A stretch of DNA of 42,507 bases from Akkermansia muciniphila (GTDB lineage: Bacteria; Verrucomicrobiota; Verrucomicrobiia; Verrucomicrobiales; Akkermansiaceae). The notes beneath the pieces were generated by a model. That model ran no database searches, was not told the origin of the DNA, and worked only from the letters and a program-made list of their open reading frames with translations. Of the stretch, positions 7,236 through 18,786 are shown piece after piece. The first letter of the stretch is position 1, and each line of letters opens with the position of its first letter. The translations under genes were made by a program, and so were the position numbers. The DNA lies in the NCBI GenBank assembly GCA_945888515.1, contig CAMDAD010000026.1, positions 1 through 42,507 of the forward strand, given 5' to 3'.

Positions 7236-8428
7236 TGTTATACTGGATCTATCAATTCTGGAAAGAAGCCTTCACTGCGGAAAACGCGAGTGGTGTGGAA
7301 GGCTGGGCGCATGCCTGCGACGCGCTGAATTTGTTCCGCTACATCACCTTCCGCGCGGCCGTGGCTTGCTTACTGGCATTCGGTATCAGCTTGATGATCG
7401 GACCACGCGTGATCCGGAAATTGATCTCGATGAAACTCGGTCAACCGATCCGCACGGCGGCGGAGGTGCACAAACTGGCGGAACTGCACGGTGGAAAAAT
7501 CGGCACGCCTACGATGGGCGGCGTGATGATTCTCGGCTCGGTGCTACTCGCGACACTGCTTTGCGCCAATCCGCTCAACCCTTTCGTCGCGGTCTGTGCA
7601 TGCACCATGGGCGCCTGTGGCTTGTTAGGCTTTTGTGATGACTATAAGAAGGTGAAGGAGAAAAAATCTGATGGCCTCAGCAGTCGACAGAAACTCTTCT
7701 GGCAGATGATCATCGCCGTGATCGCCGCATGTTTCATGTATTTCAAAAAAGAAATTTCTGGCTTCGGCGACGCGACGCATGGATTCCAGTTAGGCAAGGA
7801 AATGATGAGCATCGATGCCATTTGTTTCCCGCTTTTCAAAACGCCGCTGATTCATCTCGGCTGGTTGATCATTCCGTTTTTCGCACTGATCATCATCGGC
7901 TGCTCGAATGCCGTGAATCTAACAGATGGTCTGGACGGTCTCGCTACGGGCTGCACCATCACCACGGCGCTGGCTTACTCGATGCTAGCGTATTTGGCGG
8001 GGCACTTTTTCCTCGCCACCGATTATTTAGTGATTCCGCACAATCAATACATCGGCGAGTTGGCGGTGTTTCTCATGGCGATGGTCGGCGCGGGGTTGGG
8101 CTTTCTGTGGTTCAACTGCCACCCAGCGAAAGTCTTCATGGGTGACACTGGATCGCTGGCCATCGGTGGTGCGCTCGGTTCCGCGGCGATCGCAACCAAG
8201 CAGGAGTTGTTGCTGGTCATCATCGGTGGTGTTTTTGTGATGGAAGCGATGTCCGTTATCCTGCAGGTGGCGAGTTTCAAGACGAGAAAAAAACGCATCT
8301 TCCGCATGTCGCCGATCCACCATCATTTCGAGCTAGGCGGTTGGCATGAGAGCCAGGTGATCATCCGCTTCTGGCTGCTCTCACTGATGCTCGCTTTGTT
8401 TGGTTTAGCCCTTTTGAAAATCCGATGA
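7235..8428 (+). CDS. mraY: Phospho-MurNAc-pentapeptide transferase MraY
   Basis: Polytopic inner-membrane enzyme of 397 residues that transfers phospho-MurNAc-pentapeptide to undecaprenyl phosphate, making lipid I. Key signatures are DDYKKVKEKKSDGLS (the Asp pair), NAVNLTDGLDGLATG, GFLWFNCHPAKVFMGDTG with the catalytic Asp, and SPIHHHFELGGWHE with the His triplet. About ten hydrophobic segments can be counted. The N-terminus (MLYWIYQFWKEAF) is slightly extended, as is common outside Proteobacteria. It overlaps murF by one base and murD by four (ATGA). Confidence 0.96.
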   Translation: MLYWIYQFWKEAFTAENASGVEGWAHACDALNLFRYITFRAAVACLLAFGISLMIGPRVIRKLISMKLGQPIRTAAEVHKLAELHGGKIGTPTMGGVMILGSVLLATLLCANPLNPFVAVCACTMGACGLLGFCDDYKKVKEKKSDGLSSRQKLFWQMIIAVIAACFMYFKKEISGFGDATHGFQLGKEMMSIDAICFPLFKTPLIHLGWLIIPFFALIIIGCSNAVNLTDGLDGLATGCTITTALAYSMLAYLAGHFFLATDYLVIPHNQYIGELAVFLMAMVGAGLGFLWFNCHPAKVFMGDTGSLAIGGALGSAAIATKQELLLVIIGGVFVMEAMSVILQVASFKTRKKRIFRMSPIHHHFELGGWHESQVIIRFWLLSLMLALFGLALLKIR

Positions 8429-9726
8429 CACTAACAGGAAAATCAGTAGCCATACTAGGCGCGGGACGCAGCGGTCGCGCCGCCGCCGCCTTGGCTCTGC
8501 GTGAAGGCGCGGTAGTGACAGTTTATGATGAGGCGGAAACGATCACAGGATTTTCTGATGACGTGACGACTCACCCTTGTGCGTCTGCAGAAATCGGTGC
8601 GACTGTGCGCTGTGATCTTCTGATTGTCAGTCCGGGGATCGATACCTACGGTCCCTTGGTGCAGGCCTTTTCGCAACAGGCCGGCAAGGTGGTGGGAGAG
8701 ATGGAATTCGCGTGGAATTATTTCCGAGGATTCACGATTGCCATTACGGGGACGAACGGGAAAACGACGACCACCGAAATCATCAGTCGTATTTTTCAAG
8801 TCAATGGGATCTCCTGCGTGCCCTGTGGCAATTATGGCAAACCACTCGCCGAGGTAGTGATGGAGGAGCCTATGCCGGAAGTCATTTCGTTAGAATCGAG
8901 TTCGTTTCAGTTGGAGACGATCGATCGATTCAAACCTCACGTCGCGGTGTGGCTGAACTTCGCACCGGATCACATGGATCGCTATCCTACTGTCGAAAGC
9001 TATCATCACGCGAAACTCCGCATTTTTGAAAATCAGGATGCGGATTCTGTTGCGGTGGTGCGGCGAGGCGAAAATTTGCCGACTCTATGCGGAAAGGTCG
9101 TGACCTTTTCCACCGAGAGCGAGGAGAGCGAATGGACATCGAATGGCATCACCATCGAGCACGCGGGGCGAACCGTATTGCACGTCGAGAACGATACCTG
9201 CCTGCGCGGATTGCATAATGCGGAGAACATCATGGCAGCTATGGCCGCCTGCTCGGAATTCGGTCGCACGCTCGATTGGAAGGCCGCCTTTGTGGGCTAT
9301 GTGCCTCCACCGCATCGTTGCGAGCTAGTGCGCACGCTCGATGGCGTCGAGTATCTCAACGATTCGAAAGCCACGAACCTGCATGCGCTAGAGAGCGCCC
9401 TCCGTTCCCAAACACGCCCCGTTGTATTGATTGCGGGTGGCAAGGAAAAAGGTCTCGACTACTCTCCCGTCGTGCCACTGCTTCAGCAAAAAGCCATCGC
9501 TGCGGTGACCTTCGGTCAAATCGCCGCGTCTCTGGGCGAGGTCTTGGAAAAAGGTGTGCCCACTCGCGTCGTTGCGTCGCTGGACGAAGCCATCGTGACC
9601 GCCCGCTCGCTCGCGCCGCGTGGCGCTACGATTCTTTTTTCTCCCGGCACATCTTCCTTTGATCAGTTCCGCGGTTACGAACACCGCGGTGATACCTTCC
9701 GTCAACTTGTCCAACAACTCCACTAA
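8425..9726 (+). CDS. murD: UDP-MurNAc-L-Ala:D-Glu ligase MurD
   Basis: 433-residue Mur ligase that adds D-glutamate to UDP-MurNAc-L-Ala. The N-terminal Rossmann part carries VAILGAGRSGRAAA, the central domain the P-loop ITGTNGKTTTTE (Lys113), followed by SSSFQLE and NFAPDHMDRY; the C-terminal domain carries YLNDSKATN and LFSPGTSSFDQFRGYEHRG, both typical of MurD. Overlap with mraY is ATGA. A 12-base gap separates it from the LysM gene, the largest gap between rsmH and ftsW. Confidence 0.96.
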   Translation: MTLTGKSVAILGAGRSGRAAAALALREGAVVTVYDEAETITGFSDDVTTHPCASAEIGATVRCDLLIVSPGIDTYGPLVQAFSQQAGKVVGEMEFAWNYFRGFTIAITGTNGKTTTTEIISRIFQVNGISCVPCGNYGKPLAEVVMEEPMPEVISLESSSFQLETIDRFKPHVAVWLNFAPDHMDRYPTVESYHHAKLRIFENQDADSVAVVRRGENLPTLCGKVVTFSTESEESEWTSNGITIEHAGRTVLHVENDTCLRGLHNAENIMAAMAACSEFGRTLDWKAAFVGYVPPPHRCELVRTLDGVEYLNDSKATNLHALESALRSQTRPVVLIAGGKEKGLDYSPVVPLLQQKAIAAVTFGQIAASLGEVLEKGVPTRVVASLDEAIVTARSLAPRGATILFSPGTSSFDQFRGYEHRGDTFRQLVQQLH

Positions 9727-9738
9727 TTACACTCAACT

Positions 9739-10548
9739 ATGAAACCTCGAGAATTACCCGTGAAACGCCAACCTTTGAAAAGGGGCTTATTCCGCACCTT
9801 GTATGCGAAGATCAAGAGGCCCGCTGCGACTGCCGCGGCGAATCCTGCGGATTTGGATGGCGATATTCCGCGCATGAATGTCGGTCGCGTTTTGATCGTG
9901 ATTGCCTTAGTCCACGTCATTGGCATCGCTGGTTTTTTTGCGCAGCGCTATTTTGAATATAGCAATCTGAAGCAGGATCCGGGTGGGCCGACTCCTTCGC
10001 AGAAGCCACTGGCAGCTGCGGCGGCGGTGAGCACGGATCGCCCGAATTTCGGTTCCACGGCATTGGCTAGCATGACCGATTTGCCTCAGATCCAGCGTGG
10101 CGATGACAGGCACATGGTGCTGGCGGGCGATACCTATCTCTCGATCGCGCGCAAATGGAACATCAGCGAGCAGTCGCTCCGCGCGGCGAACAATGATGTG
10201 AATCTTTGTTCGGGACTGGTGCTGCGTGTGCCGCCGCGCGAGATTGTGGCCTTGGAACCCGAGGAAATGCAGCGACTCCGCCATGGGGGAAAACCCACGG
10301 GGCCCTCTCCGCGCGCGATTCTTGTGCGCCCGAATTTTGATCTGGAATCGGCACCGCGTGCCACGCCAGTGATCGAGGAAAAGGGTGCAACTGGCAACAC
10401 CTACAAGGTGCGCAAAGGTGACACATTCTATCAGATTGCCCGCGCGCACAAAATTTCTGTCGACCTCCTCATGAGCAGCAATGGCATCAAAAATGACAAA
10501 TCATTGAAAATCGGTCAGGTTCTCCGAATCCCCACGCAACAATATTGA
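9739..10548 (+). CDS. Membrane-anchored LysM-repeat protein inside the dcw cluster
   Basis: 269 residues: a basic cytoplasmic N-terminus of about 53 residues, one membrane helix (about residues 54-72), then a periplasmic region with two LysM modules. The first covers about residues 117-160 (GDTYLSIARKWNISEQSL), the second about 223-268 (YKVRKGDTFYQIARAHKIS). LysM modules bind the GlcNAc-MurNAc backbone of peptidoglycan. No catalytic domain is present, so a scaffold or sensor role in wall synthesis or division is likely, but this is inference. Its TGA overlaps the ATG of ftsW (TGATG), so the two are translationally coupled, which suggests work with the FtsW-FtsI synthase. Confidence 0.88.
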   Translation: MKPRELPVKRQPLKRGLFRTLYAKIKRPAATAAANPADLDGDIPRMNVGRVLIVIALVHVIGIAGFFAQRYFEYSNLKQDPGGPTPSQKPLAAAAAVSTDRPNFGSTALASMTDLPQIQRGDDRHMVLAGDTYLSIARKWNISEQSLRAANNDVNLCSGLVLRVPPREIVALEPEEMQRLRHGGKPTGPSPRAILVRPNFDLESAPRATPVIEEKGATGNTYKVRKGDTFYQIARAHKISVDLLMSSNGIKNDKSLKIGQVLRIPTQQY

Positions 10549-11699
10549 TGGCACGACTCGCAGCCAATTTGATCCTCATATCCGTTGGGCTACTGGTGGC
10601 CCTGGGGATGATCATGCTGGCGAGCACGAGTTACTGGGCCAATGGCATGGAGCAACCGCATATGTTGGTTAGCAAGCAGGCCAAGATTCTCCTGATGGCC
10701 TTGGTCACCGGATTCTGCGTCTATCTGATCAAGCCAGAATTATTGCGTAAAATAACATTATGGGTCTTTATCGGAGGAGTCGTATTATTAGTATTATGTT
10801 ATATACCGCCATTTGGGGTTGAAGTGAATGGGGCAAAGCGCTGGGTGAAATTTCCCGGCGTGCCGCAGTTCCAGGCATCGGAAATCGGTAAAATCACCAC
10901 GTTGCTCGGTCTTGCGGCTTGGTATGCCCGCTACAATCCAGAGGTGCGCACTTTTTTTAAGGGCTTTGCCTTTCCTGGCCTGGTCGCGGGTGTGCCGGTG
11001 TTGCTCATTTTGTGTGAGAAGGATGTGGATACGGCATTCGCGCTGGGACTGGCCTGCGCCGCTTTGTTTTTTTGTGTGGGCGTGAGAGCATGGTATCTGT
11101 TTCCGGTTCTTGGTCTGGCGGGATTCCTCGGCTACCAATTGGTGATGAATGATGAGACGCGCCGAGCGCGGATCGATGCGTGGATGCATCTCGAAGAAAA
11201 TCTCAAGGAATACCAGGATACCAATCGTCAGCAATGGCGTTCATTGCTGGCTTTCGGCAACGGTGGACCAGAGGGTGTCGGTCTCGGCAATGGCGTGGAA
11301 AAACACGGGTATCTTCCCGAAGCACACACGGATTTCATTTTTCCCGTCATCGGTGAGGAATGCGGCTTGTATTGCACGCTGGGCGTTGTGCTTTGTTATG
11401 TGACTCTCGGTATTGGTGGATTTCTTGTGGCGATGAATGCAACGGATGTGTTTGGTCGAGCTCTCTCGATCGGAGTGACTATGATGTTATTGCTCCCCGC
11501 CTTAATCAACATAAGCGTCACTGTTGGGAAATTTCCTAACGCCGGACTACCTCTGCCCTTTGTGAGCTACGGTGGCACAAACTTGATGTTTTCCCTTTGG
11601 TCAGTGGCTTTGTTACTCTGCGTCAATCGTGCGACTCAACTTCGAGCACGACGTGAATTCGATGCCTGCATCCCCACACCGACATCGATGAAATTGTAG
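10548..11699 (+). CDS. ftsW: Septal peptidoglycan glycosyltransferase FtsW (SEDS)
   Basis: 383-residue SEDS-family polytopic membrane protein that polymerises lipid II at the septum with FtsI. Motifs include NGAKRWVKFPGVPQFQASEI (family NGARRW...QPSE), EAHTDFIFPVIGEE, and PNAGLPLPFVSYGGTNL. ATG 10548 is preferred over the TTG one codon earlier because it overlaps the preceding stop as TGATG, matching other junctions in the cluster. Bases 10740-10805 encode a membrane helix with unusually AT-rich codons (five TTA, two ATA, two GTA). The gene is the last of the cluster and converges with an RfbD-like gene 4 bases away. RodA is an alternative, but position favours FtsW. Confidence 0.92.
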   Translation: MARLAANLILISVGLLVALGMIMLASTSYWANGMEQPHMLVSKQAKILLMALVTGFCVYLIKPELLRKITLWVFIGGVVLLVLCYIPPFGVEVNGAKRWVKFPGVPQFQASEIGKITTLLGLAAWYARYNPEVRTFFKGFAFPGLVAGVPVLLILCEKDVDTAFALGLACAALFFCVGVRAWYLFPVLGLAGFLGYQLVMNDETRRARIDAWMHLEENLKEYQDTNRQQWRSLLAFGNGGPEGVGLGNGVEKHGYLPEAHTDFIFPVIGEECGLYCTLGVVLCYVTLGIGGFLVAMNATDVFGRALSIGVTMMLLLPALINISVTVGKFPNAGLPLPFVSYGGTNLMFSLWSVALLLCVNRATQLRARREFDACIPTPTSMKL

Positions 11700-11703
11700 T
11701 CCG

Positions 11704-12582
11704 CTACCGCGAATCTTGACGCCGCATCGAGATGACCCGCTCTAAGGCTTCGCGCCAATCCGCGATCGGTCTGGGTAAGAGGGAAGAGAGTCGATGGTTA
11801 TCCATGGCCGTGTGAATGGGGCGGCGTGCGATGAACTGACGGGCGTCTTGGAGCAGGGTCGGCACGATGGTTGCATCGTCATCGAGCAGTCCGTTTTTCC
11901 GCATGATTTCATGCACTGCGACCGCGATACCATACCAACTCACGGGCTCCCCGCTGTGGCAACCGTGCAGCAGCGCACTGGGTTGCTCGATGAGCAGGTG
12001 TTCGATCCAGTGGCAGAGGTCAGGCATTGCCGTGGGAATGGACCATTTATCGGCGATGGCTTCTAGGCCCGCGCCTTCTTGCAAACGTGCCATGCATTGT
12101 TCGACAAAAGCCGGGGCCTTTGCGCCATAGACCCATGAGACGCGTAACACCGTGGCACGCGCGCCACTGCTAAGCACTGCGAGTTCTCCCTCGCGCTTGC
12201 TTTTTCCATAGGCATTGAGCGGATGAGCAGGTGCTTCTTCGTGGCACTTTCCTGATGTATCCCCCGCAAAAACGTAGTCGGTGCTGAAATGGAGCAAATA
12301 CTTGTCGCGCTGACGGCACACATCCGCCATCAGCGCTGGGGCGGTGGCATTGATCCTATGACCAAGCACAGGATCGCGCTCGCATTCATCTGGCGAGCTC
12401 ATGGCGGCAGGATTGATCCAAGCATCGAAATCCAGCGACTGCAATGCCTCGCGCAGCGCCGACAGATCGCAGAGATCCACATCCTCACGGCGCAGGGAAA
12501 TCACCTCATGATTGCCTGAACGGAAAAAATCGGAGAGCGCACCGCCCACACGTCCGTTTGTGCCCGTGATGGCAATTTTCAC
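11704..12582 (-). CDS. RfbD-like dTDP-4-dehydrorhamnose reductase family protein
   Basis: 292-residue short-chain dehydrogenase of the extended type. It shows the NAD(P) motif ITGTNGRVGGAL at the N-terminus, INPAAMSSPDECE, HFSTDYVFAG with the catalytic Thr/Ser, YGKSKREGE with the YxxxK pair, and RVSWVYG. The family includes RfbD, which makes dTDP-L-rhamnose, and related sugar-nucleotide or polysaccharide enzymes. No rfbA, rfbB or rfbC is nearby, so the exact substrate is open. The start codon is GTG at 12582, overlapping the stop of the upstream small membrane gene (GTGA). It converges with ftsW. Confidence 0.8.
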   Translation of the reverse strand: MKIAITGTNGRVGGALSDFFRSGNHEVISLRREDVDLCDLSALREALQSLDFDAWINPAAMSSPDECERDPVLGHRINATAPALMADVCRQRDKYLLHFSTDYVFAGDTSGKCHEEAPAHPLNAYGKSKREGELAVLSSGARATVLRVSWVYGAKAPAFVEQCMARLQEGAGLEAIADKWSIPTAMPDLCHWIEHLLIEQPSALLHGCHSGEPVSWYGIAVAVHEIMRKNGLLDDDATIVPTLLQDARQFIARRPIHTAMDNHRLSSLLPRPIADWREALERVISMRRQDSR

Positions 12583-12890
12583 AGCAAGCCTTGCTCGCGC
12601 AGCTCCTCATCGACATCGTCGAAACCAAAAGCACCGGCCTCGCGGATCGACTGCAGACGCCGCTGTGCCCCGCGTTTGGTGGTGGGTGAGTTGATGCGTT
12701 GTTTGATTTCGCCCACCGTGTAAGGAGCCAGTGCAGCGATGCCGAGAGCCAGCAAGCCAAAAGCGATGCCGCGACGCGCGCCCCGATGCATCAGCTCCCC
12801 TAACAACAATCCGGCAGCAGTCCCGATCAATGCGGGTGATACCAGCGCTGTGTGATCGGTCCAATCACGCGTGTCCTGTTCGTAAGTCAT
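12579..12890 (-). CDS. Small membrane protein of unknown function
   Basis: 103 residues from the ATG at 12890; a start at 12929 would add 13 residues. A polar N-terminus (MTYEQDTRDWTDH) is followed by two short hydrophobic segments (about residues 16-32 and 40-57) separated by HRGARR, then a charged C-terminal half with RREAG-like and acidic stretches ending FDDVDEELREQGLL. I do not recognise a family. It overlaps the RfbD-like gene by four bases, so the two are co-translated, and it is divergent from the LPS operon. Confidence 0.6.
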   Translation of the reverse strand: MTYEQDTRDWTDHTALVSPALIGTAAGLLLGELMHRGARRGIAFGLLALGIAALAPYTVGEIKQRINSPTTKRGAQRRLQSIREAGAFGFDDVDEELREQGLL

Positions 12891-13041
12891 GGGGGCAACG
12901 TAGCAAAGTTCGTGCGATGTGGCAATCACAAGTGAAACAAAATCTCCGACCGGGGTGATCCGACGTCTTTTTTGTCACAGAAAAAGCATCTTATCTCTTA
13001 TCGCCGGCCCACGGCGTGTCGGAAATTCCCATATTCGTGCT

Positions 13042-13069
13042 TTGCTGATGAGCAAACTGTCGCTATGAT
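13042..13069 (+). promoter_or_regulatory. Probable promoter of the DUF1844-kdsA-lpt operon
   Basis: TTGCTG (13042-13047) and TATGAT (13064-13069, five of six consensus bases) are separated by 16 bases. Transcription would start close to 13076, directly at the ATG at 13077, so the message may be leaderless. No ribosome binding site precedes either possible start (13065 or 13077). Confidence 0.4.
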
Positions 13070-13076
13070 CCGCGCC

Positions 13077-13334
13077 ATGCCGCATGATCCCCAAGCCGAT
13101 CCTCGTTTCGACGAATTTCTCTTTCTGCAAGCGCAGAATGCGGGGCTCTTTCTCGGCCAGATTCCTCACCCTGTGACTGGGGAAAAATCCCTCAACCTGC
13201 GTGCTGCCAAGTCCGTTCTCGATTGTCTGGAAATGCTGGAAAACAAAACGCAGAGCCATCTCACCACCCACGAGGCCAAGCTTCTGCAAGCTGCATTGGC
13301 CAACATTCGCACCCTCTACCAAAAACACCAATAA
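13077..13334 (+). CDS. DUF1844-like protein
   Basis: 85 residues from ATG 13077; an ATG at 13065 would add four. The core [19 protein letters not shown], then [41 protein letters not shown] matches my memory of the DUF1844 family: small helical proteins, function unknown, common in Deltaproteobacteria, Planctomycetes and Verrucomicrobia. The later start is preferred because the TATGAT -10 box overlaps the earlier one. Its TAA shares one base with the kdsA ATG (TAATG), so it is probably translationally coupled to LPS synthesis. Confidence 0.72.
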   Translation: MPHDPQADPRFDEFLFLQAQNAGLFLGQIPHPVTGEKSLNLRAAKSVLDCLEMLENKTQSHLTTHEAKLLQAALANIRTLYQKHQ

Positions 13335-14167
13335 TGCCACTCGCACCCGTTCCTCATCCTTTCACCTTCGGCACGATCGAGGCCGGCGCCGGAACACCCT
13401 TTTTCATTTTGGGACCCTGCGCTCTCGAAACCGAGGCCTTTGCCTGGAGCATGGCTCGCGCTCTCAAGGCCATCACGGATCGCACTGGCGCGCCGTTTGT
13501 GTTTAAGGCATCGTTCGATAAAGCGAATCGTACGTCCGTGACCTCCTTCCGTGGTCCGGGACCGGCGGAGGGATGTCGTATCCTGGGCGAGATCGCCAAG
13601 GAGTTGGGCGTTCCCGTCACTACCGATATCCACACCGCCGAGCAGGCAGAGATCGCGGCGGAGCACATCGATATCCTGCAAATCCCCGCCTTTCTCTGCC
13701 GTCAGACGGATCTGTTAGAAGCGGCGGCAAAGACCGGTCGCGTAGTGAATGTGAAAAAAGGCCAATTCCTCGCGCCGTGGGACACGGTCAATATTGCGGA
13801 TAAAATGCGAAGCTTCGGGTGTGAGAAATTTTTCCTTACCGAGCGCGGCACGACTTTTGGCTACAATAACCTCGTCGCCGACATGCGCTCGCTCTACTGG
13901 ATGCGCAAGGAAGGCATTCCGGTGATTTTCGATGCCACGCACTCCGTGCAACGCCCCGGCGGCATGGGCGGAACCACCGGAGGCGATGGCGAACTGGCCC
14001 CCGTGCTCGCGCGCGCGGCGATCGCCACGGGCATCGACGGCCTCTTCATGGAAACGCACTCCAATCCTGCGGAAGCGTTATCCGATGGACCGAACCAGAT
14101 TCCTCTCTCTGATATGGAGCCTCTGCTCACCAAGCTCCAGGCTCTGCATTTAGCCGCTCATGCCTGA
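13334..14167 (+). CDS. kdsA: 3-deoxy-D-manno-octulosonate 8-phosphate synthase KdsA
   Basis: 277 residues. The enzyme condenses phosphoenolpyruvate with D-arabinose 5-phosphate to make KDO-8-phosphate for the LPS inner core. Signatures are [88 protein letters not shown] and METHSNP. The Asn of VNVKKGQ suggests the metal-independent class; this would need alignment to confirm. The ATG at 13334 gives the normal length. The 3' end overlaps the next gene by eight bases. Presence of KdsA supports an outer membrane with KDO-containing LPS. Confidence 0.95.
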   Translation: MPLAPVPHPFTFGTIEAGAGTPFFILGPCALETEAFAWSMARALKAITDRTGAPFVFKASFDKANRTSVTSFRGPGPAEGCRILGEIAKELGVPVTTDIHTAEQAEIAAEHIDILQIPAFLCRQTDLLEAAAKTGRVVNVKKGQFLAPWDTVNIADKMRSFGCEKFFLTERGTTFGYNNLVADMRSLYWMRKEGIPVIFDATHSVQRPGGMGGTTGGDGELAPVLARAAIATGIDGLFMETHSNPAEALSDGPNQIPLSDMEPLLTKLQALHLAAHA

Positions 14168-15434
14168 AAAGAAGACAGCCCTTTTTCCGCGCAAAACCCT
14201 GCCTACGAGATGCCTCGCATGGTCGGCGGCACTGCTCTGTGCCTCGCTCTTGAAAGCCGGTGACATCAATGAGGTGCTCGAGCGTATGGAGCCCGGCTCT
14301 GTCATCAAAGACTTACTGATTCCCCGCTACGATGAAAACAAAAAGGCATCTCTCATCCTGCGCGCGGATCGCATGGTGGTGGAGTCGTTGAAAAAAATGA
14401 CGGCTGAAAAACTCAGCCTGCATCTTATTTCCTCCAAGAGCAACCGCGCGCTCAATGCCTCGTGGTTTTCGATAGAAAGTTGCAGTTACGATGTCAACAG
14501 CGGCTTGCTACGCAGTGACTCATCCGTGGATGCGGTGTCTGCCAATTTTCTTCTTCACAGTCAGGGCCTGATTACTAGAATCGAGCAAGATCAGACGGAT
14601 CACAGGGTCTTTCTGCTGCCGCCTGTGCAAGGGTTTCTCAATCCGAATTCCGATGAAATGACTACCATGAACCGCACTCGACAATCGCTCTTGCTCGCCA
14701 GTATTCTGACGGCTCAGGTCGCCGCGCAGCCGTCCACTGCAGTGCCCGCCGCTCCATCAGATGGCTTCTTCGCCGTGACGCCGCGCTCGCAGGAGATCGA
14801 TGCCGAGCTGCAGGAGTTTGCGAAAAAAAATGGCGTGCAGATCGTACCCGTGGTCTTGCCTGATGAGGCGCCCGCCGTGCTCAAGCCTATCGATCCGGCC
14901 GCTGCCATTCCTCAGTTCCAGCCTGCCGCAGATGCCATTGGCTTTGCCTGCCAAGGGGGTGTCTTCTACGATAGCAAAACATCTTCTTTTACGATGCTCA
15001 AGAACGTGACTGTTCGCAATCCCAGTTACGCCATGACCGTGAAGGGAGAGGTCAAGGTGCTGTTTGAACCAGAGCACGAAAAAAATAACGCTGCACCAGA
15101 GAAAGACGATAGAGTCAAAAAAAACGAGGCAAAATCGCCTGCGAATTCCATGGGCAAGGCGCAGCAAATGCTGGGTTCCGGTGGTGTGGCGTTTGAAGCG
15201 ACTGATAAGGATGGCGTCAAAAATTTCGCATCAGGTGACTCTGTCCTGTATGAAGTGAGTCGTGATGAAATTTTGCTCAAAGGCCGCAAGCTGATCTTTC
15301 AACAAGGCGTGCAGAATCGCTTCGAGTCCGCCGCTCCGGATGCGTGGCTGCGCTTCAATCTGAAGACGAAGGATTTCACCATGTCCGATGGCTGGAACGC
15401 GCGCTTGGCTATGCCGGCTAACAAAAATCCCTGA
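14160..15434 (+). CDS. LptC/LptA-like LPS transport protein with two domains and an internal signal peptide
   Basis: 424 residues between kdsA and lptB, the position of lptC and lptA. An N-terminal signal or anchor (about residues 12-32) precedes an LptC-like segment (about 45-140). At residue 167 a second Met begins [20 protein letters not shown], a typical signal peptide ending in a VAAQ cleavage-like site. The C-terminal part (about 255-420) has the beta-strand-rich pattern of LptA/OstA ([37 protein letters not shown]). The frame is open throughout, so this is either a fusion cut by signal peptidase, or two proteins made from starts at 14160 and 14658/14667. It overlaps kdsA by eight bases. 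The LptC and LptA assignments are from pattern and context. Confidence 0.7.
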   Translation: MPEKKTALFPRKTLPTRCLAWSAALLCASLLKAGDINEVLERMEPGSVIKDLLIPRYDENKKASLILRADRMVVESLKKMTAEKLSLHLISSKSNRALNASWFSIESCSYDVNSGLLRSDSSVDAVSANFLLHSQGLITRIEQDQTDHRVFLLPPVQGFLNPNSDEMTTMNRTRQSLLLASILTAQVAAQPSTAVPAAPSDGFFAVTPRSQEIDAELQEFAKKNGVQIVPVVLPDEAPAVLKPIDPAAAIPQFQPAADAIGFACQGGVFYDSKTSSFTMLKNVTVRNPSYAMTVKGEVKVLFEPEHEKNNAAPEKDDRVKKNEAKSPANSMGKAQQMLGSGGVAFEATDKDGVKNFASGDSVLYEVSRDEILLKGRKLIFQQGVQNRFESAAPDAWLRFNLKTKDFTMSDGWNARLAMPANKNP

Positions 15435-15439
15435 TTTCC

Positions 15440-16168
15440 ATGCCTCTGCTCACTGCCACCCATCTCAGCAAGTCGTACAACAAACGCAAGGTCGTTAATG
15501 ACGTTTCAATGACCGTGAACTCGGGAGAGATCGTCGGGTTGTTAGGACCGAATGGCGCGGGGAAAACGACGTCGTTTTATATGATCGCCGGATTGGTTCA
15601 CCCGGATGAGGGCACGGTCATTCTCGATGGAAAGGACGTGACTCGCCTGCCCATGCACCGCCGCGCGCGCCTGGGGCTGGGCTACCTGCCGCAGGAGGAT
15701 TCGATCTTCCGCAATCTGAGCGCCGTGGACAATCTGCTCGCCATCCTCGAAACGCGCGGCGACCTCAATGGCAAACAACGCCGCGCGGAAGCGGACAAGT
15801 TGCTGCAACGATTCGGCATCGAGAAACTCCGCCACTCGCTCGCGATCACACTCTCCGGTGGCGAAAAGCGCCGCCTCGCCATCGCCCGCTCGTTGTGCTC
15901 CAACCCGAAAGTCCTCATGCTCGATGAACCCTTCGCCGGCGTGGATCCGCTCGCGGTGGAGGACATCCAGCGCATCGTCAAGGAACTGCGCGATCAGGAC
16001 GGCCTCGCGATTCTCATCACGGATCACTCCGTACGCGAGACATTAACGATCGTCGATCGCGCCTTCCTCATCCACGATGGTCACGTCATTCTTCAAGGTA
16101 CTTCCGAGCAGATCGTCAATGATCCGATTGCTCGGAAAAACTACCTCGGCGAAAATTTCCGGTTCTAA
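15440..16168 (+). CDS. lptB: LPS export ABC transporter ATPase LptB
   Basis: 242 residues, the normal LptB length. Walker A is GPNGAGKTTSFYMIAG (Lys42), the signature is LSGGEKRRLAIARSL, Walker B is VLMLDEPFAGVDP (Asp162-Glu163), and the H-loop is ITDHSVRETL. The Q-loop LGYLPQEDSIFRNLSA and C-terminal IVNDPIARKNYLGENFRF are specific to LptB. It powers extraction of LPS from the inner membrane through LptFG; those genes are not in the window. It starts 5 bases after the LptC/A-like gene and converges with clpB 16 bases away. Confidence 0.95.
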   Translation: MPLLTATHLSKSYNKRKVVNDVSMTVNSGEIVGLLGPNGAGKTTSFYMIAGLVHPDEGTVILDGKDVTRLPMHRRARLGLGYLPQEDSIFRNLSAVDNLLAILETRGDLNGKQRRAEADKLLQRFGIEKLRHSLAITLSGGEKRRLAIARSLCSNPKVLMLDEPFAGVDPLAVEDIQRIVKELRDQDGLAILITDHSVRETLTIVDRAFLIHDGHVILQGTSEQIVNDPIARKNYLGENFRF

Positions 16169-16184
16169 AAAACGCGCGACGCGG

Positions 16185-18764
<2,580 letters not shown>

Positions 18765-18767
18765 GGT

Positions 18768-18786
18768 CTTGGTTCTTTCTTGGTTC
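18768..18786 (-). repeat. Short tandem repeat in the clpB leader
   Basis: Read on the minus strand, GAACCAAG occurs twice, 11 bases apart, ending a few bases before the clpB ATG (CTTGGTTC at 18768-18775 and 18779-18786 on the plus strand). The rest of the gap to 18949 is AT-rich around 18850-18915 and probably holds the promoter, but no convincing -35/-10 pair or heat-shock consensus was found. Confidence 0.6.
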
